Assembly (NCBI GenBank): GCA_029204225.1
Contig: CM055114.1
Location: 13,514,144-13,578,143, forward strand
Origin: Diphasiastrum complanatum
Taxonomy: Eukaryota > Streptophyta > Lycopodiopsida > Lycopodiales > Lycopodiaceae
Reading direction: 5' to 3'
Length of the DNA: 64,000 nt
Part shown: positions 22,454-33,528 of the stretch, piece after piece
How the letters are laid out: each line of letters starts with the position of its first letter
Numbering within the stretch: position 1 is the stretch's first letter
Position numbers and translations under genes: made by a program
The notes under the pieces: generated by a model
Database searches by the model: none
Told to the model about the DNA's origin: nothing
What the model saw: the letters and a program-made list of their open reading frames with translations, nothing else

Positions 22454-22750
22454 ATGGCATTGATCAGCAATATTCAGTCTAAGATCACTACGATCTTGGA
22501 TCCAGAAGGTTCAAACTATTTGATTTGGAAATTAAAAACTTCACTCATATTGAAGGGCGAAGGTCTTTGGCAATGGGTAGAACAAATAGAGGAGAAGCCA
22601 ATAACTACTCCTGGCAAAGAACTTCGAGAATGGAGTTTGAGAAATGACAAAGCCATAACAATTATTGCATCTTCAGTGCATGACAATAAAAATGCTAGAT
22701 CTTACATCAATTTCGAATGCGAAAGATTTATGGGAAGGACAAGATCATAG
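22454..22750 (+). pseudogene. Copia gag N-terminal fragment
   Basis: Encodes MALISNIQSKITTILDPEGS then NYLIWKLKTSLILKGEGLWQ, the typical N-terminal 'Gag' helix set of Ty1/copia polyproteins, which assemble the virus-like particle. A frameshift near 22715 moves the reading to NAKDLWEGQDH, a conserved gag block, just before truncation. The methionine is well placed after the primer-site region. Confidence 0.7.
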
Positions 22751-24060
22751 AGGTCTTTGAGCACTATGAGTGACTTCATCCTCACTTTCCACACGTTTTT
22801 CAAGGGGATAGGCAACACAGGCTTCCATTTTGGATCTGCATTTTCTCTAGTCATTAATGTACTCCTAGTAACATTTTTTGCCATTTTCGTGCAGTACAAA
22901 CAAGGGTGTTTTGATGTAGCACCTTGAGAGACATCATACATACATTTCAATGTTTTCAAATCACCTGCTAAGTGCCATTCAACATTGAAGTCTCCAACTC
23001 CTGGAACATTGAGAAGTCTTCCATCCATATGGTCCTCGATGATCCTAGGATAAGATGTCCTTGAGAATACCCATGATAATATATCATGATCGAGTTATAC
23101 TAAGCCTCCATCTTTTGCCCTTTCACAATTTCTGACTCATCTAACTTAAGTACTATGATTATTTTGCCATTTACCTTTTCAAAGGTTATATCATAGAATG
23201 TGATGATGTATCTCAGCAAGTAATTTAGATCAACAATTAAGTTGTTTGATGAATTATAGACTATCGATCTTCCATCAGTTTCATACACCTCCTCAATATA
23301 AAATGGAGTTCCAATGATCTTATACATACCTATGTTTAATGTATCCCTCTCTTTCTTCAAGTGATATGTACTAGGGATTCGGACTTTTATAATTTGAACT
23401 TGCTTAAAAGCTTCTCTAATTAGTTTAGATATTGTTGCATATGCTTTCCTGCTAATATCTGCAAAATCACAATCACCCTGAACTATAGTCTTATCTAAAT
23501 TTTTTTGAATGTCCACCATCAAAGACTCTATTATTTTACACTTTACATTTGAACTCCTATTGTTCATCATGATACGCTCAGTGGATTTGCCTGTCAATAT
23601 TGTGCCCAATGACATTCCTAGTGAAGCATTGTCTTTAGTATTCCAAGGAGCTACTAATGCAAATCTGTAAAAAAAATAGATAGTTAGTAGAAGATCACCA
23701 TAGTTGAAATTAAATCCAAATGTCATTGAAAAACTTACAAAAATCAGAATATGCTTACTTGAATGCACGGATCCTTCTATTTCAATAACCTCCTTTTGAA
23801 AGCGTTTGAATATCCTTGCAACTTTGTCGCTTTCGCTTCTTACTTTCAGCCTTCTTCTTTGCCAATTCCACATGCTTCAGTAATTGTAAGTTTTCAATAC
23901 AAATAGATTGTAAGATTGATTGCATTTGCTCTAGTTCTGATTGGGTATTGATTGTTATCTTCTGTAATGATTCATTATTTTTTTTAAGTTGTTCATTTTC
24001 CTCTAACGTCTTTTGGATATGACAATCTCTATTCTAACAATAAGAGAATATCTTAATTAA
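22702..24060 (-). pseudogene. Transposase-like multi-exon ORF, unclassified
   Basis: Minus strand, in order: a coiled-coil and lysine/arginine-rich segment (23816-24050, KKKAESKKRKRQ, possible nuclear signal), a probable intron (donor GTAAGC near 23758, acceptor TTTTACAG near 23665), then an alpha/beta region with VLKLDESEIVKGQKMEA, and after a stop and frameshift VEWHLAGDLKTLKCMYDV followed by HPCLYCTK. Acidic residues in these blocks could be two of the three DDE catalytic residues of a cut-and-paste transposase, with a Cys-X2-Cys insert. No terminal inverted repeats were found and no named superfamily fits, so the function is inferred. The end at 22702 abuts the copia F gag break. Confidence 0.4.
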
Positions 24061-24086
24061 CTCACCTTCTAAAAAGTGAACTTTAT

Positions 24087-24368
24087 TCATATAAAGTTGT
24101 TTTCCATGGTTCTACAATCTTTCACAATAGAATCATCAAATCCTTCCAACATTTGCTTGATCCATATTAGCTCGTTTGCCATCTTGGCTACTACTACATA
24201 TTCCACTTCACAAGAAGATTGAGCTACTGTTGTTTGCTTCTTGCTTATCCAGAGTATGGTCGTGCCAGATACTAGAGTACAACCTCCTAAAATACTTTTG
24301 CTATTATCCTTCATGGATTCCCAACTTGCGTCACTGTAAGTTTCGATCCAAAATTCAACTTTCTTCAA
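24087..24368 (-). pseudogene. Copia E RNase H fragment
   Basis: Shows YSDASWESMKD, SGTTILWISKKQTTVAQSSC and EVEYVVVAKMANE, the RNase H domain of copia polyproteins that degrades the RNA strand during reverse transcription. It is out of frame with the RT segment upstream and lacks the final C-terminal block. Confidence 0.8.
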
Positions 24369-24470
24369 ATAACACAGTCCATAGTCTTTCGTTTCCTAGA
24401 GATATTGTACTACTCTCTTTGCTAACTTCCAATGCAACGATCCTAGGTTCTGATAAAATTGGCTCAGCCT

Positions 24471-25000
24471 CTATACTACAAACGCTATATCAGGTCTGGT
24501 GTTGTCTGCTAGATAGAATAATGATTCAATCAGCCTATGATAGGGTGTGTTGGCCATTCGCTTCTCTTCTTCGAGAGTCTGCAGACAATTTGCCTTGCTC
24601 AGTATTGTTCCAAGTATCATGAGAGTATGCACACCTTTGCATCCGAGCATGTTGAAGTCTTTAATGATCTTCCGAGTGTACTTTTGTTGGTGAAGATACA
24701 GCTTACCACGTTTAAAGTCTCTCTTGATCTGCAAGCCTAGATAGATTTTTGCTTCTCCTAGGTCAACGATCTCAAATATTCCAGAAATGTCTCTTTTGAT
24801 ATCTGATATTAACTTATCTTTTCTTGAGAAGATAAGTGTATCATCAACATAAACAGCTAGAATGATTATTTCATTTTTGACATGCTTGGTATAGACATTC
24901 GACTCAGCAAATAGAGGTTTAAAGCCTAAGGAACATAGTGTTTCGTCCTTTTTTCTATACCATTGTCTGGCTGCTTGTTTCAGACCATAAATGCTTTTAT
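24471..25000 (-). pseudogene. Copia E reverse transcriptase, second part
   Basis: Continues RT after the nested insertion: NKSIYGLKQAARQWYRK, then AVYVDDTLIFSRKD with the catalytic YVDD, then DLGEAKIYLGLQIKR and TPYHRLIESLFYLADNTRPD. The first half lies at 25627-25858. The conserved order and residues are kept; inactivation comes from the insertion and from stops elsewhere. Confidence 0.85.
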
Positions 25001-25006
25001 TCATGT

Positions 25007-25621
25007 AGTTAAGAAAACACAGTTTAAACACCTGACTGGATCAATCACCACAGCACAACGTCAAGTGCAACAAGACAAGAATACGAGATAATTTCTTACC
25101 AGCTTCGCAAGGGGTGATGGAAGTGTACAATCAAGGCAATGATGTCATCATTTATAAGAACATAAAGGTTTGGATCTGAATTTGTTCTTACAAACCCATG
25201 AGAAAGAAAGTACTTGTCAATGCATCCATACCATGCGCGTGGCGCTTGCTTAAGGCCATAAAGTGCTTTGTGTAGTTTACATACCTTCTGTTCTTGTCCT
25301 TTTGCCATAAAGCCCTGCGGTTGGACCATGTAAACTTCTTCCTCTAAGTCACCATTCAAAAATGTAGAGGCTCTGATACCAAGTTAAAAAAACACAGTTT
25401 AAACACCCGACCGGATCAATCACCACAACACAACGTCAAGTGCAACAAGACAAAACAACGAAATTGCTCTCAACAGACTATATATTCAACTGATAAGTAA
25501 GTACAAAGATCAACTCAAAGGGCTTGTAAAAGAAAGATGGCACGATAACTCTAGAACTAAGCACACGTGGTGCCGTCAAAATAAGAAAGCACTGTATAAG
25601 TCGATCATTGCTATTTTAACT
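25007..25621 (-). mobile_element. Nested deleted LTR element with AGTTAA...TTAACT ends
   Basis: 615 bp flanked by the target duplication CATGT (25002-25006 and 25622-25626). On the minus strand: 5' LTR (25382-25621, 240 bp) beginning AGTTAA and ending TTAACT, directly followed by primer site TGGTATCAGAGCC (25369-25381), then a copia RT fragment (LEEEVYMVQPQGFM, ALYGLKQAPRAWY), then about 68 bp matching the LTR's 3' end (25007-25075). So the 3' LTR lost most of its length in a deletion. Removing the element and one CATGT leaves CHMNKSIYGLKQ, the conserved RT motif, which confirms the borders. Confidence 0.85.
25382..25621 (-). repeat. 5' LTR of nested element
   Basis: Starts AGTTAA and ends TTAACT instead of TG...CA; the primer site follows with no gap. 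The last 68 bp recur at 25007-25075. Confidence 0.8.
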
Positions 25622-25626
25622 CATGT

Positions 25627-26004
25627 GACATCAGTTTTCTGGATATTCTTGGCTTATAGAACCAAGTGGTTGGTCCATGATTAGGTCTTCTTCCAAATCT
25701 GCGTGCAGGAAAGCGGTTTTCTCATCCACAATATGGATTTTCATATCATGAGCTACTACATAAGCGAATAACAGGTGAATTGATGTATGTCTGACTACCG
25801 GTGAGAAAGTATCAGTGTAGTTGATTCCATATTTCTGTGAAAAACCTTTTGCAACCAACCTTGCTTGTATCTGATGTTTTCTCCATCAGGACCTGTTTTG
25901 ATCTTGTAGATCCACTTGCATTTGACTGGTGGATAGGTGCAAGTGTCCATACATTGTTCTTGTACATGGATGACATTTCGTCCTCCATTGCTTGAATCTA
26001 GCAA
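25627..26004 (-). pseudogene. Copia E reverse transcriptase, first part
   Basis: Contains CKWIYKIKTGPDGEN, KARLVAKGFSQ-type MVAKGFSQKYGINYTDTFSP and VDEKTAFLHADLEED, the N-terminal RT blocks of Ty1/copia. It ends EYPEN followed by TGA, immediately before the CATGT duplication of the nested element. A frameshift separates the two overlapping open pieces near 25850. Confidence 0.8.
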
Positions 26005-26375
26005 TCTTTATCTGGTCCATCAATAGCTTTTTCGAATGTTTGAGGTTCGTCTGAGAAACCACAAAATTCGATGGCTACATTTGTTGAAACATCTTGACCA
26101 AATCTTACTGGTGATTTTCGTTGTCTATCAGATCTTTTCATAGGTGCTTTTGAATTCGATTCTGCAGTTTTGGGTTCGACCTTTTCTGCTGGAATTTGAA
26201 CTGGTGATTCAAGTCTATCAGGTACTCGATCTTGAATTCCCTCTGGATCTGGTAATTCTGGTTCATCATCTGTTTGTTTTACTTTTGTCGTTGGTAGCTC
26301 ATAATAATTTCTTAGAATTTCATAGCTGATTAAGTCATTGTCTACTATGTACTTTGACTCATCGAATTTGACATC

Positions 26376-27075
26376 TCAAACAACTTTTATTCTGCCAATT
26401 TCGGGTATATAGACTCGATAATATGACGAATGTAACTCGAATCCTACTAGAAAACCTTGTTTTGTCTTTTCATCGAGTTTCTTTCTCAATTTGTCTGGTA
26501 TGTGCATATAAACTGCGCATCTGAATGTCTGAACATGTGCAAGATTTGGCTTCGACTTCCACCATATCTCATGAGGAGTTTTATCGGGTATTCGAGATTT
26601 CAGAATTCGATTTTGAAGATAATTCGATGTGGCCACTGCTTCCGCCCACAATTGTTTTGGTGCTTTTGCATGAGCCATCATACACCTAGCAGCTTCCATA
26701 CGTGTACGATTTTTTTGTTCAGCTATTCCATTGTGCTGATATGTGCAATCTTCGTATGCATAGTACTTGATCAGTACAGTAAGCTTTGAATTCATTGGAA
26801 ATGTACTCACCTCCACGATCTGTGTGAATCTGCTTCAACTTATTGCCTGTTTGATTCTCAGCCCAATTTGTATACTCAACGAATTTCTCGAAAGTCTTAA
26901 ATTTTGTACGAATAAAGTATACCACAGCGAACTTGCTGAAGTCATCAATAAGCATAATGAAGTACTTTGCATCACCTAAAGACAATACTTTGAATGGTCC
27001 ACAAATATTTGAATGCACAATTTCCAGTACCTTAGTTGCTTTATAAACATCCTTACTGAAAGGAGTTCTAGTCAT
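26376..27075 (-). pseudogene. Copia E integrase
   Basis: Two overlapping open segments carry ILEIVHSNICGPF-type text (VLEIVHSNICGPFKV), LIDDFSKFAVVYFI and HTDRGGEYISNEF, then QHNGIAEQKNRTRMEAARCM and FGCAVY-like FRCAVYMHIP. The D, D and E of the DDE core are represented by these blocks. Integrase inserts the cDNA into the host chromosome. The join between segments is frameshifted. Confidence 0.85.
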
Positions 27076-27201
27076 TTTGCCTTTAAGATAGGATTCGTAG
27101 GTAGTTCAAATATCTCGACTTTTGATTTCGACTCCTTCGATTCTCTGACTTTTATTGGCTTGGTACAAGGCTTCCATGTTCATGTGACATAGCCTCTTGT
27201 G

Positions 27202-27960
27202 TCACAGAATCTCTGTTGATTCTTGAGTTTGATTGGCTTGTTCGATTCGAGTTCGAGTGTTCAAGTGATACAAATTTCGTTCTCTGTTGCCTTTAGCAAC
27301 TAGGTTATTAAAATCTTCATCAAACAATTTACAAGAGTTCTTTGTGAAGGTTACTGACATTCTTGTATCAACTATCTTTGCTACGGATAGAAGATCTTTA
27401 TCAAGAGTAGGGACATAGAGAACTTCCTCCAGTTTCTTGTCACCCTGATTCATGTCTAGCCATAGTACACCAGTTCCATCAACTATGTGTTTAGAACCAT
27501 CTCCAAGTATAATGAATCTCGAAGAATTCGTCTTCTTGTACTTAGATAAAATTTGTTTTGAGAAAACAAAATGTGAGGTGGCTCCCGAATCAAGTACTAC
27601 TTCTCGAGTTTTTAAATTTGATGAACAACATAGATCAGCACTAACATATGTTGTTGAGTTCCTTGTTGTCCTGTCTTCTGCTGATTTGGAGCATTCTGCT
27701 TTGTCTTCAACATAGTTTAAATCTGAAGTTTCGCTTTGATTATGCTCCTTTTTGTTTCTGGGATTCTGATAACAGTCTACTGTTGCATAACCCTGTTTAT
27801 GACAATGAATGCAATCAATTTTTGGATTTAACCAACACTTGTCTTCTGTATGACCTGATCTTTTGCATATGTTGCAAATCTTCCTATCACCAAAATTTTT
27901 CTATTGTTTTTCAAATTGTTGATCATTTGTCTTGGACTCATTCTTTTTAGACGGCTCCCT
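27202..27960 (-). pseudogene. Copia E gag knuckle, protease and pre-integrase region
   Basis: Minus-strand text includes a CCHC-type knuckle CNICKRSGHTEDKC, a second Cys/His segment CIHCHKQGYATVDC, the protease active site LDSGATSHF and the pre-integrase block KLEEVLYVPTLDKDLLSVAK. The order is normal for copia. The coding frame has several interruptions. Confidence 0.75.
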
Positions 27961-28363
27961 CTTAAATTTAGACTTCTTTGAAGATTTATTCTTCTGAGTA
28001 AATAGAGGAATCACCATTATCGTCATAGCTTTCGTGAGCTTCTACTTCCTCTTTGACTCCATCTATTGCCTTTTGAAGTGTCATTGTCGAATCTTTCACC
28101 AATAAGGTTCGAGTTGTGTGGATTGACCTGGGTAGGGCTCAAAGAAAATAACTAAGTTGATTTTCTTTTGAAATTGCATTTTCCATGCCAGAATTTTGCA
28201 AAGAAATAAACAGATCCTTTATCTTTCATATGAATGTGGTCAGGTTTTTGCACTCTTCATGCAGAAGTTAGATTAATAGAAAAGATCATTTATCTTCATA
28301 TAGTTTTTGCTTGGAATAGTAAGCCAGCATCATCAACAAAGGAAGGTATCTCTCAATTGAAAG

Positions 28364-28960
28364 ATGTTTTATCAAAAAGTAGGACTTCATAAGGGACATG
28401 TCAAAATTCAAAAAGATGAAAAGCTTTCAGGAAAGTATGGGAATATCCCAACTAAGCCAAACATAGGAGGAGCAAAAGCACGTCGATTCCTATCAAATCA
28501 TACTGGTAAGGCTTCTAATATTCAATATTCAGTCTTGACAAATATTATTGCTGTCACTCAGGACTTCAAAAAAGACGGCAAAACTAGAGTACTAAAAATT
28601 GATGTATGGAAGAAGCTTGGTAGTATGATTGCTATCTTAAGAAAAGATAAATACTTAGGTATTCATAAGAAAGCTGTACAAAGGATTTGTGTTGAGTTTG
28701 TTCATGCAGTATCAAAAGATGGGGAGAAGATCACATCACTCATTACATGGTTAATATAAATTCTTCAAGATGCTTTCAATTTTCCATATATATTTAGATC
28801 CAAACATAAGACTGACATTATGGTTTTGACATCTGCAGCACATACTAAGAGATCATACAACATTTTTTGCAAACACATATGGAAGCCTGAGTGTCTGGTC
28901 ATCACAAGGGATGGAGAAGTCACATTGGCAAGCACGAGCAGTATTTCATCGAAATACACA
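28364..28960 (+). CDS. Unrecognised basic ORF
   Basis: 131 codons starting MFYQKVGLHKGHVKIQKDEK and ending ITSLITWLI, followed after a stop by shifted coding-like sequence (WKPECLVITRDGEV) to about 28960. It is lysine-rich with helical periodicity (VWKKLGSMIAILRK) that could be a DNA-binding helix pair. No known motif was seen and it sits between mobile-element debris, so it may be part of an undescribed element. Could equally be a chance ORF. Confidence 0.25.
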
Positions 28961-29256
28961 ACATGGAGGAATCAATGAAAAACGAAACTACATTTGTCAA
29001 CTGTTTCAGTGGTTCTACTGCAGAGTTCAAATTCGACATGTAACAAAGTCCACACAATACAACAAGTTTAGAAAAGCATGCATACAGGAAGAGAAAATTA
29101 GATGATTGTTGAGTAGACAAAGACATTCAATCACATTGTCAGAATTGCTTGCAAATTCATTGAACAAGGAGGAGAAATACTCAATGTAAATGTGTAACAT
29201 GTTCAGAATTACATGTAAATGTATTGATTGTTTTATAACAAAATACAAAGTGTCCA

Positions 29257-30384
29257 CTATTCATCATCAGCTTGTGTGTTAGCTTCTATGGTTGTATTGT
29301 CATGAAGAAGTTCTCTGCTAGAGTATGCATCTAATAGATGTGCATTATCCTTATTTCCACTAACTTCAATATAAGTAGAGTACAATGAATAATGGGAGCT
29401 CCTTAAAGGAACATTCCCATCAGTAAAACCTAGAATGTTCAAAACATAAGATCTTTTGACGAAAATGATCTTATTTGTCTTAACAAATTTATATCCTCCA
29501 AGAAAAAATGATAAAGCTTTAACTGCCATTATCAGACTCTCCCCAACTGGGCTCAGTTCGAATTAGCAATACAAATCTCATTCTTCAGAAAATGCCTAAG
29601 ATAGTGGCCAAGTCCACTATCCCTCTGGAACGAAGATGCATGTTGTACATTTTGCAGTTAAAAACATTCTTATGCAAGGAAGTTTAAACACTTACACATT
29701 TTTCATCGTCAAGAGCAACCAGATCAGGATGATCAATATTATAACCACCTATTGAAGTAGAATCATCTGTGAAATGCATTAATAATGGACGAGGGAAGCC
29801 CATCTGGGATTGAAATGTTGTGAATTCTTCATCGGATGGTCTGCCTCGTCCATGCTCAACAATATTTGATAAAGTCTTAGTCAAGCACTCTTCACCGGTC
29901 ATAAGTCCCTCCTCATCATCATAATCAATTCTAGCAACAAGGTCATCTGTTTCAAAATCTACAAAGTCGGAGAATTCAGAAAATGTGCATGATAATAAAC
30001 ATAGCACCTCATCTTCACGATAGTCAAAAAACTGACATAAATCAACTGTAGTAAAATATACATCGTTATTTATATAATATACTAGCAAATTGAAAAGACA
30101 TTTAGACTCATCTGTAGGGATCGATTCATCAGCAGATGTATTTTGGCCAATAAAAGAATCCTGGAGCACATCAGTATTTACATCAATAAAGTCACTATCC
30201 TTATCAAGGGTGTCGATTAGGAAGCGACTGATTTGGCTGCCATCTGAGAAGGAAAGATTGCTCACTATAGCGAGAGAAGATTCAAAAACCTTATTTCTCC
30301 ATGGAAAAAGGTGACCCAAAGGTCTATGATCTAAGAGAGAGGAGGGCAACCTCAATTGTAGTGTCAAATCCCCTTGAAAACGAC
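29257..30384 (-). CDS. Unrecognised acidic protein, two candidate exons
   Basis: Minus strand. The first segment, about 30384-29699, starts after a T-rich tract and TTGTTTAG, so it looks like an internal exon, and ends at DDEKC before donor GTAAGT (29698-29693). It is strongly acidic (DTLDKDSDFIDVNTDV; RIDYDDEEGLMTGEE). A second segment, about 29545-29257, reads KALSFFLGGYKFVKTNKIIF ... ILGFTDGNVPL and ends TQADDE before TAG. The acceptor is not certain (CCCAG or GGCAG near 29530-29555). No family was recognised. The two open frames with a consensus donor between them are better than chance, but no upstream exon or promoter was found. Confidence 0.35.
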
Positions 30385-30429
30385 TAAACAAAAAAAATTG
30401 ATCCGTCTAAAAATTGCTTGGAGGGACGC

Positions 30430-30430
<1 letters not shown>

Positions 30431-30524
<94 letters not shown>
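30431..30524. repeat. (AG)n microsatellite, about 94 bp
   Basis: Pure dinucleotide run, the longest in the window. Unlike several others it is not next to a LINE tail. Confidence 0.95.
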
Positions 30525-30525
<1 letters not shown>

Positions 30526-31113
30526 ACTAAAAAATGCGCATGCTAGAGGAAGGAGCTCACTTATTGCATTGAAGGGTTTACTTAATCAAAGAATGAGTCT
30601 ATACATGCGGGAATGACTATGGCCATTCAATCAGTGGGTCCCCAATGATCAATGATAAAGATTGATAGAGGTGTTAACGACCAAGATCAAGTTTAGGATT
30701 ATCGATGGCTGAGATTCACTTGAAGGGGCCCGAAGGGCTGTGAAAAACAAAGGGCAATTCATTTTCATCAAAGATCTTCATTTTGAAGGGACCCAAGGTC
30801 CTCAAATTCATGAAGTAGAGAATCTTTTTAGTCTGAAGAATCAGTTGAAAATCCTAAAAAGCCCTATCAACCTTGTCTTAAGTCCGTTATCTCTCTTTGG
30901 AGGGCCGTGCACACATGAATAGGCTTAAATTACATCCATCATTGACTAAGCTACATTTCGCGTTCCAAAAAGAACTTGGCTTTGGATTTGTTATCTAAGC
31001 AACGAGGGGGCATGGTAAAAAATTTTAGCAGGTCATCATATTGAGCTCTGACATCGCCGTTGTGTTCAAAACACTCTTTTGAGCCTACAATTGCAGTATT
31101 AGGCAATTTCTAG

Positions 31114-33240
31114 ATGGCGAACATGGGAGAATCCATTTTGAGCGAAAATAGTAAATTGGATGGTATTTCCAACTATGCGATATGGAAATTCAAAATGAAA
31201 AACATTTTAATTGAGAAGGAACTATGAGATGTCATCACAGGGGACGAGTAGAGACCACCGAAAAGTGTTTGACAAAAAGGTGAGAAGAGCGCTAACCTTC
31301 ATCAACTTGTCAATGAAAGACCACATCATTAGACGCACACTAGCGACGCAGTCATGCCAAAACAGACTGGGGATGTATTGAAAGAGCAGTTTGAGATGTC
31401 AAATCCGTCCAAGATCATGTTTTTGAAGTCCAAGTTGAGTAATGAATGGAGCAAGGAGAGCACATTCAGACTTACTTGACCAAAATCAAGACCATGAGAG
31501 AGAATTGCATTCTATTGGCGAGCGCATACGCAACATGAAGCTAGTGCATAATGCATTATGCGACATTAGAGAGTCATATCAGATGTTTGTGAGTGGAATA
31601 GCATCAAGGAAGATATTCTCTAATGAGAACTCACTAGAATCTTGATGTAGGAAGAGCCGAGAAGAAAAATGGTTAAGGCTCGATGCCAAATCAGACACTT
31701 ATGGCACGCCAAAAGCAAGGTAAAGGAAAGGGCAAAAAGTAATCAAAACAATAGTATGCCAAGGCTCATGAGGATGAAAGATCGTCCAATAAGACCAAAA
31801 AGAAGGATAAGTGCTTCTTTTGTGGCAAAAAGGACCAGTGAAAAAGTAAATGCCGCAAGTATCTAGCGAAATTAGGCAAGGAAAAATCAAAGCAAGCTGG
31901 TAACCTTGTTGATGAAGGAGAGAACGAAGATTTTAGCATCTTTATTTCAATGTTGTCATCAAATCAAGATAATCAGGCTTGGAACATAGATTTGAGAGCC
32001 ACTAGACACATGACATGAAATAAAGATTGGTTCAATAATCTAAAGGGGCTGGATAATTGAACGTTAGTTCCACAAGCAAATGGTGAAGTGTACAAGATCA
32101 AGGAGATTGGTACAGTTCTATCTAGCTACCTGATGGAAAAAGGAAAACGATTGGATGATATGCCTCGTAAGACGTGGATTTACTTTTTGTAGAACAAATC
32201 TGATGACTTTGCCACTTTCAAAAGCTTAAAAAAAATGGGAAAAAACCAAATGGGTAGCAAGATCAAAATCTTGCGATCTAATAGGAGATGAGTACAAGTC
32301 CAATGAGTTTAAAAACTTGTGTGTGATTGTGGAATCAAAAAACAATTCGCACAAACTCACACTCGACAACTCAATGGTATAGTTGAGCGCAAGGAGACGC
32401 CAGATATGTGCTTCTTGAGATAAAACTAACAAAGGGCTTTTGGTCAAAAGCTTGCAACACCATAACATATCTCCAGAATAGGAGTCTCACCATTGCAGTA
32501 CCTAAGATAACACCTGAAGAGGCATTTACGAAGAAGTAGCCAAAAGTGAGCCATTCGCAAATTTTTGGATGTAAGGCTTTTGTTCACATTCCCAAGGAAA
32601 ATAGATACAAGCTTGATGTAAAAGCATTAAAGTGTATCTTCTTAGGTTATGATGATCATTTAAAGGGATGTTTTGATCGTTTGAAAAGGAAAATGCCCAC
32701 TAGCCATGATGTCATCTTTGATGAATCCATGATGTATAAGGATGAGGATGCAAAGAAGATTGACACATCAAATAATAAAAATGTTGTTTGTAAAAATTTC
32801 TCTTGATGTTTCTCTTTATGATGAACCTTTTATGGATATTCCTGATGATGGACATGGTGATTCACCTTGTGATACCACCTCACAACCTTGTGAAATAGAA
32901 TGGAAGAGGGATAAGCCATTCGGATCCAAGAGGATTGAAGTTGCAAGTGAAAAAGTGTAAGGAGAAATATATACCTTGGGATACATTCTCACTTGGAATT
33001 AGATCACCTAACAAAAAACTCCCTAAATGGTTTGAAAGATTGATGAAGAGCCGCGACCTGAACGACTTTCATGAATCATCCATCCAAGGAGAGCTACGAA
33101 GATCAAGAGAGAAGACGTAACTTGATAAGTATGAAACTAAGTATGCTCTCTTATCAAGTATCATTCAAAGCAAAGAGCTTCGACTTATGATGATGCGAAG
33201 AATGACGACACTTGGGTCAAAGCCATGAGAGAATAGATTG
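31114..33240 (+). mobile_element. Copia element relic (copia H)
   Basis: Plus-strand Ty1/copia remnants: gag from ATG 31114 (KLDGISNYAIWKFKMKN), a ruined zinc knuckle CFFCGKKDQ*KSKC near 31815, a protease-like NIDLRATRHM near 31985, integrase fragments (32290-32480), the FGCKAFVHIPKENRYKLD block and LGYDDHLKGCFD (32546-32720), and RT onset near 33119-33220 (YALLSSIIQSKE). Many stops. No LTR or primer site found; it ends before the CA repeat at 33503. Confidence 0.75.
32546..32806 (+). pseudogene. Copia H integrase C-terminal fragment
   Basis: SHSQIFGCKAFVHIPKENR, ALKCIFLGYDD and PTSHDVIFDE are the conserved post-core blocks of copia integrase. The catalytic part upstream is fragmented. Confidence 0.75.
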
Positions 33241-33502
33241 ATTTGATCACCAAGCATGACAGCTAAGACCCATGGTAGTAGATTTATATGGGACTAGCAA
33301 TGACCCATCAATCAGTGAACCATGTGGCCCAATAGGTCATCAATTTGACATGCATAAAAAATCACTATAAGAAGAATATTCTTGTTGGCAAGGAAAAAAA
33401 AACAAACTTTACAAAAATTAGAAGATGCAATATGGTTGGATGAAGAGCTCCAGCACATCCTCTTAAGGACTTTCCTTAGGTTTTTTCTAAATTTCAATTT
33501 TT

Positions 33503-33528
33503 AACACACACACACACACACACACACA
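33503..33528. repeat. (CA)n microsatellite
   Basis: Thirteen ACs in a row. Confidence 0.9.

Larger units (their letters stand above)
21061..22725 (+). mobile_element. Copia LTR plus truncated gag (copia F)
   Basis: A plus-strand LTR ends CCTACA at 22281, followed by primer site TGGTATCAAAGC and a gag ORF from 22454. The TATA box TATAAATA (21943-21950) lies in the LTR. The LTR start was not fixed and may lie near 21060-21120. Gag breaks off at about 22725, where minus-strand transposase-like sequence begins. No pol follows on this strand. Confidence 0.65.
24087..28200 (-). mobile_element. Copia element relic with pol (copia E)
   Basis: Minus-strand Ty1/copia in order from high to low coordinates: zinc knuckle (CNICKRSGHTEDKC, near 27860), protease (VVLDSGATSHF, near 27590), pre-integrase, integrase (26719-27075, HTDRGGEY), reverse transcriptase (25858-24471, KSIYGLKQAARQWYRK and YVDDTLIF), RNase H (24368-24087, YSDASW, SSCEVEY). 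Multiple stops and frameshifts. A 615-bp element is inserted in RT at 25007-25621. LTRs and primer site were not identified at either end; the 5' limit is an estimate. Confidence 0.85.
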
